64,000 nucleotides of DNA from Mediterraneibacter agrestimuris (GTDB taxonomy: Bacteria > Bacillota > Clostridia > Lachnospirales > Lachnospiraceae). The notes under the pieces are model-generated. The model searched no databases. It was not told where the DNA came from and was given only the letters and a program-made list of their open reading frames with translations. The stretch is taken from NCBI RefSeq assembly GCF_943193195.1, contig NZ_CALPDG010000001.1:1-64000 (forward strand). Direction: 5' to 3'. Both the position numbers and the translations under genes were made by a program. This document shows positions 43,301 through 53,023 of the stretch, piece after piece (the stretch's first letter is position 1; the number at the start of each line of letters is the position of its first letter).

Positions 43301-46300
43301 ATAAAATCCCGGTATATTTCCGGAGCGATCCATGTAGCTCCGATTCGGACTTCAATCTCTGATGCATCCAGGTCTACCGGCTGCACCTGCTTAAGGGCAT
43401 GTACATTGCTGGTAAATTCCGGATGGTTTTCTGCAAAGATTTTTGCCGTTTTCAGCTTCTCCCGGACATTCCCGGATAGATATTCATCCGCTGTCTCCCA
43501 TTGCCCGTTGACCGGATCCCGAAAGATTACTCCTGTCAGTTCTTCTGCAACTTTCTCTTCCGTCTTACCTGTCAGCCCTGACATATAGGGAAGATCAACC
43601 CTTGCTTTTTCATTCAGAGAAATCGTCAGGGCTTCCGCCGCAGTTTCAACACTGGTCACAGCCACTGCTTTCTTAATCGTCCGCTTGGTAAACATATCCG
43701 CTTTCCGTTTCAATGTACCATCTTCATTAAGATCCTCCAACGAACAAAGCAGACAATAAGAAGAGTCATCGGAGAATGCCCGTTTGTTTGCATTGCTTCC
43801 GTTGACCCCATATTTTTCCGTATAAGCGTCATAGACCTGATTCAGTTTGACCTGAAGCTCCCGTATCGCCTCATCCGTTGCATTTTCCTCCATCTGCAGG
43901 GCGATCAAGTCCCGGACTACCTCACGGATCTCTACCATACCCTTTACACGTTCCGCTGTGGCTGCAGGCAGCTTCACCGGATTCATCAGGGAATTTACCC
44001 GGTAATAGATCTGGTCATCCACCACGGTAAAACTGTAGTTTCGGACAGACGGATCCGCAGGAATACTTTCCATGATCTCATCCAGTTCTGTTTCTGCCGT
44101 TACTGCCGAAACCATCGTTCCATGGATCTTCGCTGCGGCATCTTCCAGCTGTTCCGCCAGGTCTGCCCCTTCCAGCGGAAGGCAGGCAGTCTCCATGCCA
44201 TAAGGTCCGGACACCTCTGCCATTGTTCCAAGTACCATTTCCGGATGGGTAATAAAATACTGGTTTATGGTAATCCCATTCTTATCCTCTCCAAGAGCAA
44301 CCCATTCCGGCTCTTCCATGGAAATGCTCTCCCTCTTCTGGAAAAACAGAATGTCGGCACTGACTTCGGTTCCCGCATTCGCCTTAAAAGCATTGTTCGG
44401 AAGACGGACCGCACCGAGAAGTTCTGCCCTCTCTGCAAGATACTTCCTTACTTCCGACGATGCTTTATCCATAGTTCCCTTTGTTGTGATCAGGGCAGCC
44501 ACTCCACCCGGTCGTAACTGGTCAATGGTCTTTGCAAGGAAATAGTCGTGGACCATAAAATTATACTTTTCATACTGGCGGTCATTCACTTTATAGGAAC
44601 CAAAAGGGACATTTCCGATTGCCACATCAAAAAAATCATTGGGATAAGCGGTCTTTTCAAATCCTTTGATCTCGATATCAGCGTTCGGATAAAGCAGTTT
44701 TGCGATCCTTCCGCTGATGCTGTCCAGTTCCACTCCGTAAAGCCGGGACTGCTGTAACTTGTCTGGAAGCATTCCAAAAAAGTTTCCTACACCCATGGAT
44801 GGTTCCAGGATGTTTCCCTTTTCAAATCCCAGATTCTGAAGCACCTGGTACATGCTCTCGATGATAACAGGCTGTGTATAATGGGCATTCAACGTGGATT
44901 CCCTTGCCGCCGCATATTCTTCTTTGGTAAGCAGATCTTTCAGTTCCTGATACTCGTCACTCCAGGAAGCTTTGCTTTCATCAAAGGCATCCGGCAAGCC
45001 TCCCCAGCCAACATAGTATGACAGGATTTCCTGCTCCTCTGGTGATGCATAACGGTTCTCGCTTTCACATTTTTTCAGAACCTGGATTGCCATCACATTG
45101 GCTCTGAATTTTTCTTTTGCTGTTCCGTAGCCCAGCTGGTCATCCGTGATATGAAAATTAACTGCCGGTATCTCAACAGACAATTCCCGTTCTCTTTGCC
45201 CATACTCATTCCAGACACGTTCCGATATTTGCCGGAAATAGATGGATTCATTTTCCATGATACTGTAGCTGACTTCCCGGAGTTCTTCCAGATTCGTCGC
45301 ATTTTCGATATCCTCATGGTATCGAAAATAAAGGGCTTCCCGTTCCAGTACCATCTCCAGCCGCTCCAGTTCCGGTTCGGACATCCGCTCCCAGATATCA
45401 TCTTTTTCCGTATGGATGGTGAACCCTTCCCCGCCATCGTGGTATTCCACCGTATAATGCAGGATATCCTGCTCCCCACGTATCTCACAGGTAAAATCAT
45501 ACTCCGTCGTCCTGCTCACAGAGGAATACTGGCGGTTTACTAAGACCAGGTTCTGCACATCTTCTGCCCTTAATGGCTGCCCATCTTCTTCCGGCTTATC
45601 TTCCACATTTTCTTCCGCATGAACTTCTTCATTAACCTCCTCAATTTCTTCCGGAACTTCCTCTGTTCCCAGTGACTGCTTTACCTCTTCCATATCAGCA
45701 AGCCGCTGTGCTTCCTGCCGTTCTTCATACTTTTCCAGTTCTTCCGGAGACAAAAAATCATCCATCCGGATCAGCTGCCTCGTCCTTGAAGCTGCCTGTT
45801 TCCACTTGACCAGTGTTGTCAGGCTTGGGTTGGCTATCTGTCCTTTGCTCAAACGGATCCCTTTTGCATCATGCCACTCATCGGAAAGATCGCTTCCCTG
45901 GATACCGGGTGTGCATCCTCCGTCTCCATACTCATGTTTTAAGAAGTCAGCTGTTTCTTTCTCATCGTGATGTTCCATGAAAAATTCATAGATACGGTTC
46001 CTTCCGCCAGCTACATTTCCACCTCTCCGTAAAACAGAGTCGATCTCATCCTGCGTAATAAAAGCCATTTCCGGCGGTGTTACGGTATCTTCCTGCCTAC
46101 TCCAATCGAGAGTCCTTCCAAGGTCATAGACCCTCTGCTTATATATAGGATTATTCCGGATCTGGTACCTCATATAGTTTTCCGGATGACGTTCCATATC
46201 CCGTTCCAGTTCCACAAGCATCTGGTAATACTCCCTTGTCTGTTCCGGATCATCCAGACCTGCCCGAAATCTTTCGGTCGTTTCTGTATGGCTGTATATT

Positions 46301-46944
46301 CCCCTGATAGCCCCGGTATCCCGGAAATGAAGTGCCAGCTGGCTGGAAAGCTCATCACATTCCACTTTAATGGAATTTAGCATAATCACGTTGGAAACAT
46401 AAGTCCCCGCATCATACATATCCTGAATGCGGTTTGCCGCTTCTTCCCAGGTAAGCATACGGTCATAATTGCGTCTTGCGGATTCCCCACGTCGGAAACG
46501 CATACCATCCCCGTCATACCAGACGCTGAATTTCTGTCCGGAAAACTCAAACCCTTTCCCGCCGGTACCATATTCCTGGATGAGAAAACTTCTCAGCTCC
46601 TCATGGTCAATTCCCTCCACAAGCTTTGCAGTGATATGGAATAACGTATTCTTCCGTCCGCTTCCGGTACGAAGCACATCCTCCACGATCTCATCCGAAA
46701 CAAAAAAAGCGGCTGGCTGTGTGAGTGCAGCTGCCGCTTTCCTGATCTCTCCAAACTGTTCTTCCTCTGTGGGGAACAGGCTTAATTGTATATAATCTCC
46801 TGAACCACCATCTCCTCTGCCTGTGCCCTGATCCGGTTCATGTGACGGGTCCATGCCATGCTGTCGGCTGATTTCTCCGGTGCCGGGTCTTTCTCCAGAA
46901 GCTGTATACATGGACCACACTTGGCATAACAACAGTCGTAACAT
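40315..46944 (-). CDS. Giant methylase-helicase protein of a Tn1549-like element
   Basis: The frame allows up to 2209 residues. Its first 160 bp overlap the upstream Cys-rich gene, and the conserved protein seems to begin around [13 protein letters not shown] (residue about 50), so the true start may be an internal codon such as the Met near 46854. An N6-methylase-like domain has [13 protein letters not shown] (about 713-725) and AIGNVPFG (about 775-782), with Val in place of the first Pro of the usual NPPF/Y. A SNF2-type helicase follows: [12 protein letters not shown] (about 1385), DEAHYYKN (about 1550), and [11 protein letters not shown] near 1935. The C-terminus is a coiled coil. Such proteins are carried by conjugative elements of Firmicutes; roles in defence evasion or DNA processing are proposed. 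Confidence 0.85.
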   Translation of the reverse strand: MLRLLLCQVWSMYTASGERPGTGEISRQHGMDPSHEPDQGTGRGDGGSGDYIQLSLFPTEEEQFGEIRKAAAALTQPAAFFVSDEIVEDVLRTGSGRKNTLFHITAKLVEGIDHEELRSFLIQEYGTGGKGFEFSGQKFSVWYDGDGMRFRRGESARRNYDRMLTWEEAANRIQDMYDAGTYVSNVIMLNSIKVECDELSSQLALHFRDTGAIRGIYSHTETTERFRAGLDDPEQTREYYQMLVELERDMERHPENYMRYQIRNNPIYKQRVYDLGRTLDWSRQEDTVTPPEMAFITQDEIDSVLRRGGNVAGGRNRIYEFFMEHHDEKETADFLKHEYGDGGCTPGIQGSDLSDEWHDAKGIRLSKGQIANPSLTTLVKWKQAASRTRQLIRMDDFLSPEELEKYEERQEAQRLADMEEVKQSLGTEEVPEEIEEVNEEVHAEENVEDKPEEDGQPLRAEDVQNLVLVNRQYSSVSRTTEYDFTCEIRGEQDILHYTVEYHDGGEGFTIHTEKDDIWERMSEPELERLEMVLEREALYFRYHEDIENATNLEELREVSYSIMENESIYFRQISERVWNEYGQRERELSVEIPAVNFHITDDQLGYGTAKEKFRANVMAIQVLKKCESENRYASPEEQEILSYYVGWGGLPDAFDESKASWSDEYQELKDLLTKEEYAAARESTLNAHYTQPVIIESMYQVLQNLGFEKGNILEPSMGVGNFFGMLPDKLQQSRLYGVELDSISGRIAKLLYPNADIEIKGFEKTAYPNDFFDVAIGNVPFGSYKVNDRQYEKYNFMVHDYFLAKTIDQLRPGGVAALITTKGTMDKASSEVRKYLAERAELLGAVRLPNNAFKANAGTEVSADILFFQKRESISMEEPEWVALGEDKNGITINQYFITHPEMVLGTMAEVSGPYGMETACLPLEGADLAEQLEDAAAKIHGTMVSAVTAETELDEIMESIPADPSVRNYSFTVVDDQIYYRVNSLMNPVKLPAATAERVKGMVEIREVVRDLIALQMEENATDEAIRELQVKLNQVYDAYTEKYGVNGSNANKRAFSDDSSYCLLCSLEDLNEDGTLKRKADMFTKRTIKKAVAVTSVETAAEALTISLNEKARVDLPYMSGLTGKTEEKVAEELTGVIFRDPVNGQWETADEYLSGNVREKLKTAKIFAENHPEFTSNVHALKQVQPVDLDASEIEVRIGATWIAPEIYRDFMEEIFDTPGYLVGRVIDIRYSEASGAWNISGKNADSDRNVLTTATYGTSRINAYKILEETLNLKDVRIYDTKMDAEGNEIRVLNKKETMLATQKQDAIKEAFKDWIFRDQERREKLCRIYNERFNSIRPREYDGSHLTFPGMNPEIELRPHQKNAVAHQLYGDNVLLAHVVGSGKTYEMVAAAMESKRLGIAQKSLFVVPNHLTEQWGAEFLQLYPGANILVATKKDFEPANRKKFCARIAMGSYDAVIIGHSQFERIPLSEERQKKIIEEQIEELEAGIQQAKLESDGGRFTVKQLEKTKKSLRRRLEKLENKEKKDDVVTFEELGVDRLYVDEAHYYKNAFLYTKMRNVAGIAQNEAQKSADMFSKCQYLDEITGGKGITFATGTPVSNSMTELYTMQRYLQYGKLNRMGLGHFDSWASTFGEVVTSIELAPEGTGYRAKSRFARFYNIPELMSMFKEIADIKTADQLELPVPDAEYETVVLKPSEHQKEIVESLGERAEVIRDGGVDSSVDNMLKVTNDGRKLALDQRLVNPLLQDDEDSKICACVEKSFAIWKETASKRSAQLIFCDLSTPKGDGTFNVYDDLKKKLMAKGVPEAEIAFIHDANTEVKKTELFSKVKSGQVRFLLGSTAKMGAGTNVQDRLIALHHLDVGWKPSDLEQREGRIIRQGNMNKKVHIYRYVTEATFDSYMWQLIESKQKFISQIMTSKSPVRSCEDVDDTALSYAEVKALATGNPAIKEKMALDVEVSKLKLLKANFVSNHYRLEDDIAKNFPQQIAVLKESIEGYKVDLVQYQANKITDPEKFVMEVGGTVFYEKKEAGAALLAVCQSMKQADAIINVGQYQGFSIRLKFDSWNKEFILSLKNENVYRVSLGSDENGNIIRINNALEAIPQKLAEAERKLETVQGQLKNAMEEVKKTFPKEEELNQKLERLSELNALLNMDEKETVMEGEEEQDEEKEEHQSLHDRISAIKQNSQKQDVKEAAVRTTEACIG

Positions 46945-47273
46945 TCATCCTTTTCCAGTTCCTCCTGTGCCATTTCAGCCTCAAACATACTCATAAGCAG
47001 TTCATACGCAGTTTTTAATTCCAGATATTTCTCTTCTGCTTTTTCCATCTTCCTTTTAAATTCCGGAAGCATCTGGCGAAGAACTGGATGGAAATGTTCT
47101 TCTTCATCATCCCAGGCACAGGATGCCATCATGCATCTTGGAAATTTTTCATAACTTCCTGCATAATAAGGGCAATAAGAACAGCCCCTTTCCCGGAACA
47201 TAGCCGGTGCAATAACCGGAAGCTGCCCTCTGATTTCTTTCGTAATCTGTTTGTTCTTGATTCGCTCTCTCAT
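46782..47273 (-). CDS. Cysteine-rich protein upstream of the methylase-helicase
   Basis: The 163-residue protein (start after GGAGGAGAACGAAC) has a Cys cluster [22 protein letters not shown] near residues 31-52, a central helix and a second cluster [12 protein letters not shown] near 113-124. The spacing suggests zinc or iron-sulfur binding. Homologous small Cys-rich proteins precede the helicase in Tn1549-like elements, but no function is known to me. Its 3' end overlaps the open frame of the giant protein by about 160 bp. Confidence 0.75.
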   Translation of the reverse strand: MRERIKNKQITKEIRGQLPVIAPAMFRERGCSYCPYYAGSYEKFPRCMMASCAWDDEEEHFHPVLRQMLPEFKRKMEKAEEKYLELKTAYELLMSMFEAEMAQEELEKDECYDCCYAKCGPCIQLLEKDPAPEKSADSMAWTRHMNRIRAQAEEMVVQEIIYN

Positions 47274-47329
47274 GTTCGTTCTCCTCCGTCTTTTTCTTTA
47301 TGCAAAAGGGGATTCCCCCTGAATTGCCT

Positions 47330-47430
47330 GCTTTATCGCACATTTCGCAGCATTGCTGCTCAATGACCGTTAGCTGTCAAATACAAATCCAAAACAATTT
47401 TGGCTTTGTACTTTCCAGCTTTATCGCACA
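47330..47430. repeat. 13-bp direct repeat at the border of two element modules
   Basis: GCTTTATCGCACA occurs at 47330-47342 and 47418-47430, flanking the gap between the Tn1549-like part and the RecT module. The core TTTATCGCAC is found again at 63774-63783. It could be a recombination scar. Confidence 0.35.
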
Positions 47431-47473
47431 AAAAAAGGCAGGCTTACGAATTTGTTTTTCGCAAGCCTGCCTC
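47429..47473 (-). terminator. Terminator of the small membrane protein gene
   Basis: On the minus strand AGGCAGGCTTGCG and CGTAAGCCTGCCT form a 13-bp stem with one mismatch, followed by TTTTTTT, 15 bp after the stop of the membrane protein gene. Confidence 0.88.
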
Positions 47474-47487
47474 AAATCTGCTACTCA

Positions 47488-47799
47488 TTATCTTTTTACT
47501 ATATACCGGATGGTCACATAGATTGCCCTCACAATATAATATGGGATCATAAGGCTTCCCAATAAACCACCCACAATAACACTCAATGCGATCATTCCAA
47601 CAGTACCCCCAACATCATAGCCTCTGGGGATTAAAATGATACACATTTTATGTATTCCAAACGGAAGCCCTGCAAGGAACAGGAACATAAATAAATCTGT
47701 ATTCCCGGTCACTCCCATAATCGTTTTTACCATCCAGAGCCAGAATGCCATAGCTGCCAGTGGTAACAATGCCTTTTTAATCACATCCACGATTGTCAT
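47488..47799 (-). CDS. DUF6050-like membrane protein
   Basis: The start MTIVDVIKKALLPLAAMAF at 47799 has AAGGAG about ten bases upstream and overlaps the helicase gene by 23 bp. The 103-residue product has three predicted membrane helices (about 9-28, 33-53 and 63-90) and a basic C-terminus. It resembles the DUF6050 family found in conjugative elements of Lachnospiraceae. It may be part of a transfer or surface structure, but no role is proven. Confidence 0.7.
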   Translation of the reverse strand: MTIVDVIKKALLPLAAMAFWLWMVKTIMGVTGNTDLFMFLFLAGLPFGIHKMCIILIPRGYDVGGTVGMIALSVIVGGLLGSLMIPYYIVRAIYVTIRYIVKR

Positions 47800-48772
47800 T
47801 ATGAACACGCTCCTTATTGTCTGCCCATTCCTCTAACAATTTAAAAATCACTTCTTCTATCTGCTCTTTTGTATAACTCTCCGGAAAAAACATCCGGAGC
47901 TTCTTTTCCGGCAGCTTCACCTGTAATTTCTCTGTTTTACCCTGGCAACAGATACGATCAATTTCCGGATATGTCAGTAAATGTTCCTTAGAACACTTCT
48001 TCATTTCCTGTGCCTGCTTCATGGACGGAACCATTTCATGGTTACCCATATACTGAAGCAATATATCCTGCTCCTCTTTTTTCAAATATGATAGTTCAAC
48101 AGCAGTATTAAACGGGAGCTGTTTATGGTCAGCCATATCCAGAAGAACCGGAAGTAATTCCGTCAGATGGATATAAATTAGCGTCATAGGAGTAGTAAAT
48201 CGTTTTGGGAACATCAAATATTCGGAAAAATCATTTTCCCTAACCCATTTCATGTACCGAACATTAACTCCATATTTCTCCCATACAATCCGTTCTTTTA
48301 GTTCTCCTAACGTTGCGGATATGCAAACCAAACAACTGGAAATATCTTTTAAAAATTTTACCAGCCATATGATTTGTGGATTGAAGGCGGAATCTTCCAG
48401 TAAGTAGTGTATTTCGTCGCAGACAACATATTGGTACCTACGATTCATTTCCCATATATATCCTTCTTGTTGACATAATAGTTGTAGTTTCTGGTAACTC
48501 ATAATAGTAATGCCGTCAAATTCCTCTACATTTTCAAGCCACGTAAGTTCTGCTGGTAAATCTTGCTTTTCTGCAATCTCTTGTTTAATTTGCTCTTTCA
48601 GTAAAAAACGATTACTAAGATAGAGCAATTCCATATTCAAAGAGTTGACAAATGGTAGTAACTCCTTTAGAATAAATGTGGTTTTACCTGCACCTGTCGG
48701 GGCTTCTAAGAAAATGCAATCCCCGACATTCCAATTTTCATAATTATCCTTAATTACTTCTGACACATACAT
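47777..48772 (-). CDS. DEAD-like helicase, N-terminal ATPase only
   Basis: The 331-residue protein starts after AAAGGAGGACAGAAACA. It has Walker A APTGAGKTT (about 24-32), a second motif CDEIH (about 127-131) and motif III ISATLGELKE (about 157-166), then an all-helical tail with many charged residues in place of the second RecA-like domain. A true two-domain helicase would need about 150 more residues with a motif VI Arg, which I do not see. It may be an ATPase that works with a partner or a shortened helicase. It is upstream of the DUF6050-like gene and after a 110-bp gap from the next terminator. Confidence 0.78.
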   Translation of the reverse strand: MYVSEVIKDNYENWNVGDCIFLEAPTGAGKTTFILKELLPFVNSLNMELLYLSNRFLLKEQIKQEIAEKQDLPAELTWLENVEEFDGITIMSYQKLQLLCQQEGYIWEMNRRYQYVVCDEIHYLLEDSAFNPQIIWLVKFLKDISSCLVCISATLGELKERIVWEKYGVNVRYMKWVRENDFSEYLMFPKRFTTPMTLIYIHLTELLPVLLDMADHKQLPFNTAVELSYLKKEEQDILLQYMGNHEMVPSMKQAQEMKKCSKEHLLTYPEIDRICCQGKTEKLQVKLPEKKLRMFFPESYTKEQIEEVIFKLLEEWADNKERVHNDNRGCD

Positions 48773-48893
48773 TGTTTCTGTCCTCCTTTATCTACCTCTA
48801 TCATACTCCTTAAAGAGCATTTAAAATATCAGGCAGTTAGGAATATATGTATGATATATTCATGTAAAAAGTTCATTCTATTGTATATAATGT

Positions 48894-48926
48894 ACAAAAA
48901 CCTAAGTGCTTTAGCACTCAGGTTTT
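48894..48926 (-). terminator. Terminator that contains the stop codon of its gene
   Basis: On the minus strand CCTGAGTGC and GCACTTAGG form a stem around a TAAA loop, followed by TTTTT. The TAA in the loop (48911-48913) is the stop codon of the 478-codon gene, so the hairpin's 5' arm is coding. Confidence 0.85.
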
Positions 48927-50347
48927 GATTTTATCCACTCTATTATTATTATTCTATACAAATCAAGCAGAACAGTAGGGTTACATTCATTTACTTGAAA
49001 CAGATTCCATATAATCTGCGAAATGTTACAACAATCATATTTTATACAAAAATATTCTTTGCTATCTATTCCTTGGCTTTCTAAAAACGCTTTTTTTATC
49101 TTATATTGTAAAAATAGTACCTCCTCATCTAACTGATACCCTTTGTAATACTCATTCCGTAATATTTTATTAGCAACAACTTCTGCGGATACCCCTTTGT
49201 ATTTTATTGATTTATCTTTATATATTTCATAATACATCATCTTTAAATTGTCTTCTGTAATGGACTCATAACGTGAAAGGTTATGTTCCATATACCATTG
49301 TAATAACTGCTGGATTTTTACTCGCTTTTCTAAATATCCATTATCTACAATTTCAACAAGAGGTATTTCTGCTGGATTTTTTAACAGTTCATAAATCGAA
49401 GCCCTAACGCTGTTTTCTTTTCTCGTTGTCTGACACATCAGTCTCCATTCATATTCTTGGTAAATATCATATCCTGTCTTATATTCTTTCCATTTCGATG
49501 ATTCTGATAAATTTAATTCAAAAAATCTGTCATATGTATTCTCCAAAATATTACAAATCTCCTTAAAACTCTCCTTCTTTTTCAAATAACAGATTTCAAA
49601 AAAATTAAAAATACACCCTTCAATTATGCCTATTATCGAATATAATTCTAAAACATTTTTTTCTCTCAAATTAGTAGATAAATATTCTTCCGAAATTTTA
49701 TCTATCCATTTGCGGATACTATCTGCAATTTCAAAAGAAATATTATCGTTATCACAATGTCGTTTCTTCAGCTTAAACTGCATTTCTTGAGCCGTTTCTA
49801 GCTTTTCTCCATCTATGGAGCTTTCATTTGGATTGTTTTCCGACACATAGTTGCAAAGATTCGTGAAATCCATATTCAAACTAGACTTTTTCAAATCTCG
49901 AAAAAAATTTTTATTCCAACTGGTACGGTCAGTTTCTATTTTATCATAGTAAATAATGCGGTTCTCCTCATATCGTAATGATGCAATCATCACCAAAAAA
50001 TCTTCTATTTCTTTTTTTTGTGTTTCTGCAAGCCTATCTTCCTTGTATAAAAATCTCTGCAAGAACAATTTATCATCTGTCAAACCGAAATTGCTTTTTA
50101 TAACCTGATTGAGCAATTTTCTTACTTCATCTCGTTTGGTTTCTTTCACCTTACGGTCAGCATATTTTTGTCTTTTTTTCTCTAACGCTTCTTCGGAATA
50201 ATCATGCTCAGTAGCACTTTCAGCCCTATATTCTGCTCGAAATTGGTCTCGCTTATCACCATGTTTTGCTTCTAATTTAAAATCATACTTTTTGGCTATT
50301 CTTGTAATAGCATTCTTTTTTATGGCATCCAGTTCTTTCGTGTTCAT
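48911..50347 (-). CDS. Unrecognised 478-residue protein
   Basis: The gene starts after AAGGAGCTAGTGATTAC and is followed by its own overlapping terminator, and by a gap of 180 bp upstream, so it is a single-gene unit. The product is rich in Lys, Glu, Tyr and Ile, with a basic N-terminal helix (KKNAITRIAKKYDFKLEAKHG), a charged coiled-coil-like stretch (EEALEKKRQKYADRKVKETKRDE in two parts) and no membrane segment or catalytic motif that I recognise. Its low GC content compared with the methylase-helicase gene suggests a separate origin. The position among a recombination/mobilisation module makes a cargo role, for example defence, possible but unproven. Confidence 0.7.
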   Translation of the reverse strand: MNTKELDAIKKNAITRIAKKYDFKLEAKHGDKRDQFRAEYRAESATEHDYSEEALEKKRQKYADRKVKETKRDEVRKLLNQVIKSNFGLTDDKLFLQRFLYKEDRLAETQKKEIEDFLVMIASLRYEENRIIYYDKIETDRTSWNKNFFRDLKKSSLNMDFTNLCNYVSENNPNESSIDGEKLETAQEMQFKLKKRHCDNDNISFEIADSIRKWIDKISEEYLSTNLREKNVLELYSIIGIIEGCIFNFFEICYLKKKESFKEICNILENTYDRFFELNLSESSKWKEYKTGYDIYQEYEWRLMCQTTRKENSVRASIYELLKNPAEIPLVEIVDNGYLEKRVKIQQLLQWYMEHNLSRYESITEDNLKMMYYEIYKDKSIKYKGVSAEVVANKILRNEYYKGYQLDEEVLFLQYKIKKAFLESQGIDSKEYFCIKYDCCNISQIIWNLFQVNECNPTVLLDLYRIIIIEWIKSKPEC

Positions 50348-50467
50348 GTAATCACTAGCTCCTTATGGAAGATTTTATCAAATTATAATTAGGAAAATTT
50401 TTTCTTCTATTATATATTAAAATCGTGTACATTTTTTCCATAACATTTCATTCATACATAACTTAAT

Positions 50468-50489
50468 GAGGCACGCATTCACGTGCCTC
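50468..50489. repeat. Hairpin in the gap before the unrecognised gene
   Basis: GAGGCACG and CGTGCCTC form an eight-base stem with a six-base loop, 40 bp after the stop of the short Rpn-tail-like gene (minus strand). It has only a weak T-rich tail but probably ends that transcript. Confidence 0.5.
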
Positions 50490-50529
50490 ATCTTATTTAA
50501 TTTTCCCTGTGCATAGACACACATCTTAT

Positions 50530-50715
50530 CTATATCGTCTGCGTAATTTCTTTTTCTAAGGTTTCAACCTCATCTAAGGTCAAACCAAAATAATTGGCAA
50601 TTTCTTCTTTTGCCAATTTTTCATCTCTTAATATTTTTAAAGCAATTTCTTTTTTCTCTTCACTGATTAACTCTTCGATAATCTTACACATAGTTGATAC
50701 AAAATTCCCCTCCAT
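50530..50715 (-). CDS. Short protein like the C-terminal tail of Rpn nucleases
   Basis: The 61-residue product reads MCKIIEELISEEKKEIALKI from its second Met and ends with LAKEEIANYFGLTLDEVETLEKE. This closely resembles the conserved helical tail of Rpn/PD-(D/E)xK transposase-like nucleases, but the nuclease domain itself is absent. In known rpn genes a short internally started protein made from this tail acts as an inhibitor of the full nuclease. Here the tail stands alone. GGAGGGG lies at the ATG at 50715 or 15 bases before the second Met, so the start is uncertain. It could be a remnant or a free-standing regulator. Confidence 0.6.
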   Translation of the reverse strand: MEGNFVSTMCKIIEELISEEKKEIALKILRDEKLAKEEIANYFGLTLDEVETLEKEITQTI

Positions 50716-50818
50716 ATCAGCTTTTTTATCATTATCTTATCATTTCCTTTTTTTGATTTCAATATTGCCCTTAGTCAGATTCTGCAGCAATAGAAGAGTA
50801 GGAGAGTAGTGACCTTTT

Positions 50819-51724
50819 TTAATATGTGATTCTGTTTTGTCTCCAGTCATAATAATAGGCATGATTTGATAATCGTTCATCTTCTGTTACCTGTTCCTCA
50901 TTGACGTTTCTTACCATAGTACTTAGTGTTTCCATGTCGTATCCATCAGTATCTTTCACCAAAATCAGCTCGTGGACACTAGACGGCAAAATATAGAAAT
51001 TCTGTTTTCCAACTATTTTTTGAAACATCTCGGCACACAGAAAGATTCCTGCAGCACCAAAATATTTTATTTGATTTGTCAGCACATACATAGGTTCTGC
51101 TTCTTCTATTTCTTCTTCAGCATCTTCGGTAATACCCAAAAGATTTTCTTTGACTACACTGTTAAGACTTCTTACCCGATAGCCATCCGTTTTCAAATTT
51201 TCAACTGCCTGATGATGAATTTCATACTCACTGACCTTCCATGATTTTACCATCTGTTTTGTAATCTTGATACTTCCAATTCCCACTTCCGTAACACGAA
51301 TAACATAAAGGATAAGAAAATCCAAGTATTCCTGATAGAAATATTTCCCTTTCAAATCCTCATTTTCTTTCGCTGACACAAGCATTGGATATACCTTATT
51401 CTGAACTTTCTCCCAACGGTTCATATTTTCAATACTTTTTAACTCTGCCATGATTTTTTCCTCGTTCTCTTTCTGATGCTTATATACTACACAGATTTCT
51501 TCCACACACTCTGAAAATTCTTTCTCTTGTAAATATCTCTCAAAACATTCCTCCAAATAGATAATAGGCATCACTTGCTGCGGTTCCTGCGTTTTTCTGA
51601 TAGAAAGACCTGTTTTTTCTGTTCCGTTAAGTTTCGGATTTGTAGTAATCTGTACTTCATAATCCTTTCCTAAATGCTCTTGTATCTTCTCTCTTATTTT
51701 CTCTACAAATGTTCTGTAATCCAT
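50819..51724 (-). CDS. DUF5688-like protein
   Basis: The 301-residue protein starts after AGGAGAAGTGGATT and has the features of DUF5688: KIQEHLGKDYEVQITTNPKLNGTEKTGLSI (quoted in parts), a central helix pair and the end YILPSSVHELILVKD with SNHAYYYDWRQNRI. The family is common in mobile elements of Clostridia and its function is not known. It lies 30 bp after the recT gene in the same direction, so it is probably in the recombination operon. Confidence 0.75.
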   Translation of the reverse strand: MDYRTFVEKIREKIQEHLGKDYEVQITTNPKLNGTEKTGLSIRKTQEPQQVMPIIYLEECFERYLQEKEFSECVEEICVVYKHQKENEEKIMAELKSIENMNRWEKVQNKVYPMLVSAKENEDLKGKYFYQEYLDFLILYVIRVTEVGIGSIKITKQMVKSWKVSEYEIHHQAVENLKTDGYRVRSLNSVVKENLLGITEDAEEEIEEAEPMYVLTNQIKYFGAAGIFLCAEMFQKIVGKQNFYILPSSVHELILVKDTDGYDMETLSTMVRNVNEEQVTEDERLSNHAYYYDWRQNRITY

Positions 51725-51754
51725 AATCCACTTCTCCTCGTATTTTATCTCTTT

Positions 51755-52555
51755 CTACGCTATTTCTTCTCTGTATTCTGCATCCCAGATTTCTTCACCA
51801 TGAATTTCACTCATATCATCTGACAGTTCCTTTTTGATTGTTTCATCATTGGACAGTGCCTTCCGAAAATCTGTCTTCAATGGTGCATATTTCAAAGCCT
51901 GTTTGATAACGGTTTTCTTCGCCATGCCAATATAATTGCTCTTCCAGGGACTAAAGGAAGAATCAAATGCTTTTGAATATTCCTTTGCATACGCATCCAT
52001 TGCTGTTTTACTCATAACCTCAAATCCAAATCCTCCATTCACGAGTTTAAAGAACCCATAAAACAAACGAACTTCTCCTCGCTCTCCTAAAGTCGGGCAA
52101 TGTTCCAGTTTCGGATTCAATCCTAATTCATAGGAAAAATCGTCATTTTCATAAACTGCCTGTGCTGATATAATCTGCACCTGCGGATTGCGGTAACTTA
52201 AATCAATCAGTCCTTTATAGCCAATCTGAAACTGACATTCCATTACTCCCTTATTGTTATAAGGAATCAGATATGCCTGTCCCAGTGGGGTATTGGGTTC
52301 CAATCCAAGTTGTGCTGCATTCATTAACGCCGCAAGAAAACTCATCTGCGTACATTCTCTTAACTTTGGTGTCATATTTAACGCAGACAATGCCATTCTT
52401 GTAAATCGTTCTGGCGTAATGACTTCTGGCAGAGCCTTTTTAATTTCCGGTTCCATAGCTTTAATTAAATCTGCAATGCTCATAGACTTGGTTAATTTTG
52501 TTTCGCCCTTTGTATTTTCAGCCTTTTTGGCTAATTCTTCTTTTATTCCCGTCAT
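51755..52555 (-). CDS. recT: RecT-family single-strand annealing protein
   Basis: The 266-residue protein starts after GGAGGCAAAGAAA and shows the RecT core: TPERFTRMALSALNMTPKLREC, FLAALMNAAQLGLEPNTPLGQAYLIPY and ECQFQIGYKGLIDLSYRNPQV (each a family block), then PWKSNYIGMAKKTVIKQALKYAP. RecT anneals complementary single strands and promotes strand exchange with a partner 5'-3' exonuclease, here the YqaJ-type gene 1 kb upstream. The N-terminal KAENTKGETKLTKSMSI and the acidic end are usual. This suggests a phage-like or ICE-like recombination module. Confidence 0.92.
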   Translation of the reverse strand: MTGIKEELAKKAENTKGETKLTKSMSIADLIKAMEPEIKKALPEVITPERFTRMALSALNMTPKLRECTQMSFLAALMNAAQLGLEPNTPLGQAYLIPYNNKGVMECQFQIGYKGLIDLSYRNPQVQIISAQAVYENDDFSYELGLNPKLEHCPTLGERGEVRLFYGFFKLVNGGFGFEVMSKTAMDAYAKEYSKAFDSSFSPWKSNYIGMAKKTVIKQALKYAPLKTDFRKALSNDETIKKELSDDMSEIHGEEIWDAEYREEIA

Positions 52556-52627
52556 TTTCTTTGCCTCCTAAAAATATACAAAAATAAGAGGCAGACTGTT
52601 ACATCCACCTCTTAATCTTTGTTCCCT

Positions 52628-53023
52628 CTATTCCTGTTCGGTTAAATATTTTTCTACTGCTTCCAGAAAAACCTTTGCACTTGCAAGCTGGTTCTCCGTT
52701 TCTGTTCTTCCTACTATGAAAAAATCGTCATAGTCCGATTTTTCTCTCAAAAAGGAACTGCTTTTTATAATTACGGATAATTCCTTATCCATGATACCTT
52801 CCTTAATATATTCCTTATTGAAATATGCAATCACTCCCGAATGTTTGGAAGAATCGAAACCTTTTAAAATATTCATAGCTCTCATTGCGTGAAAGATTGC
52901 ATAATAGGAACGGTTTAAAGAAGTTTTATACTGACCAATCTTCAAGTTGTCCTCCGCTGCTGAAAGCATTTCTTTTGCCCGTTCCATACGGTATCCTGCC
53001 AGTTCTTTTAAGCTGCTTTCCAC
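52628..53023 (-). CDS. HEPN-domain toxin (HepT-like)
   Basis: The 131-residue protein has the HEPN fold with the RNase motif R-x6-H: Arg38 and His45 in NRSYYAIFHAMRA. ERAKEMLSAAEDNLKIG before it and FNKEYIKEG after it are also typical. HepT-type proteins cut RNA and are silenced by their partner, which polyadenylylates a Tyr near the active site; Tyr40 and Tyr41 are candidates. The gene overlaps the MNT antitoxin gene by 16 bp. It sits between recT and the YqaJ-type exonuclease gene, unusual for a recombination operon. Confidence 0.88.
   Translation of the reverse strand: MESSLKELAGYRMERAKEMLSAAEDNLKIGQYKTSLNRSYYAIFHAMRAMNILKGFDSSKHSGVIAYFNKEYIKEGIMDKELSVIIKSSSFLREKSDYDDFFIVGRTETENQLASAKVFLEAVEKYLTEQE

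Noticed and set aside
42058-43588. Several plus-strand open frames of 140-155 codons inside the methylase-helicase gene
   Set aside because: The opposite strand carries continuous SNF2-helicase motifs here; the frames lack start signals and known domains.
47149-47343. Small gene overlapping the start of the Cys-rich protein gene
   Set aside because: It has no ribosome site and its reading (many Glu, Asn and Gln) is a shifted version of the well-started Cys-rich gene.
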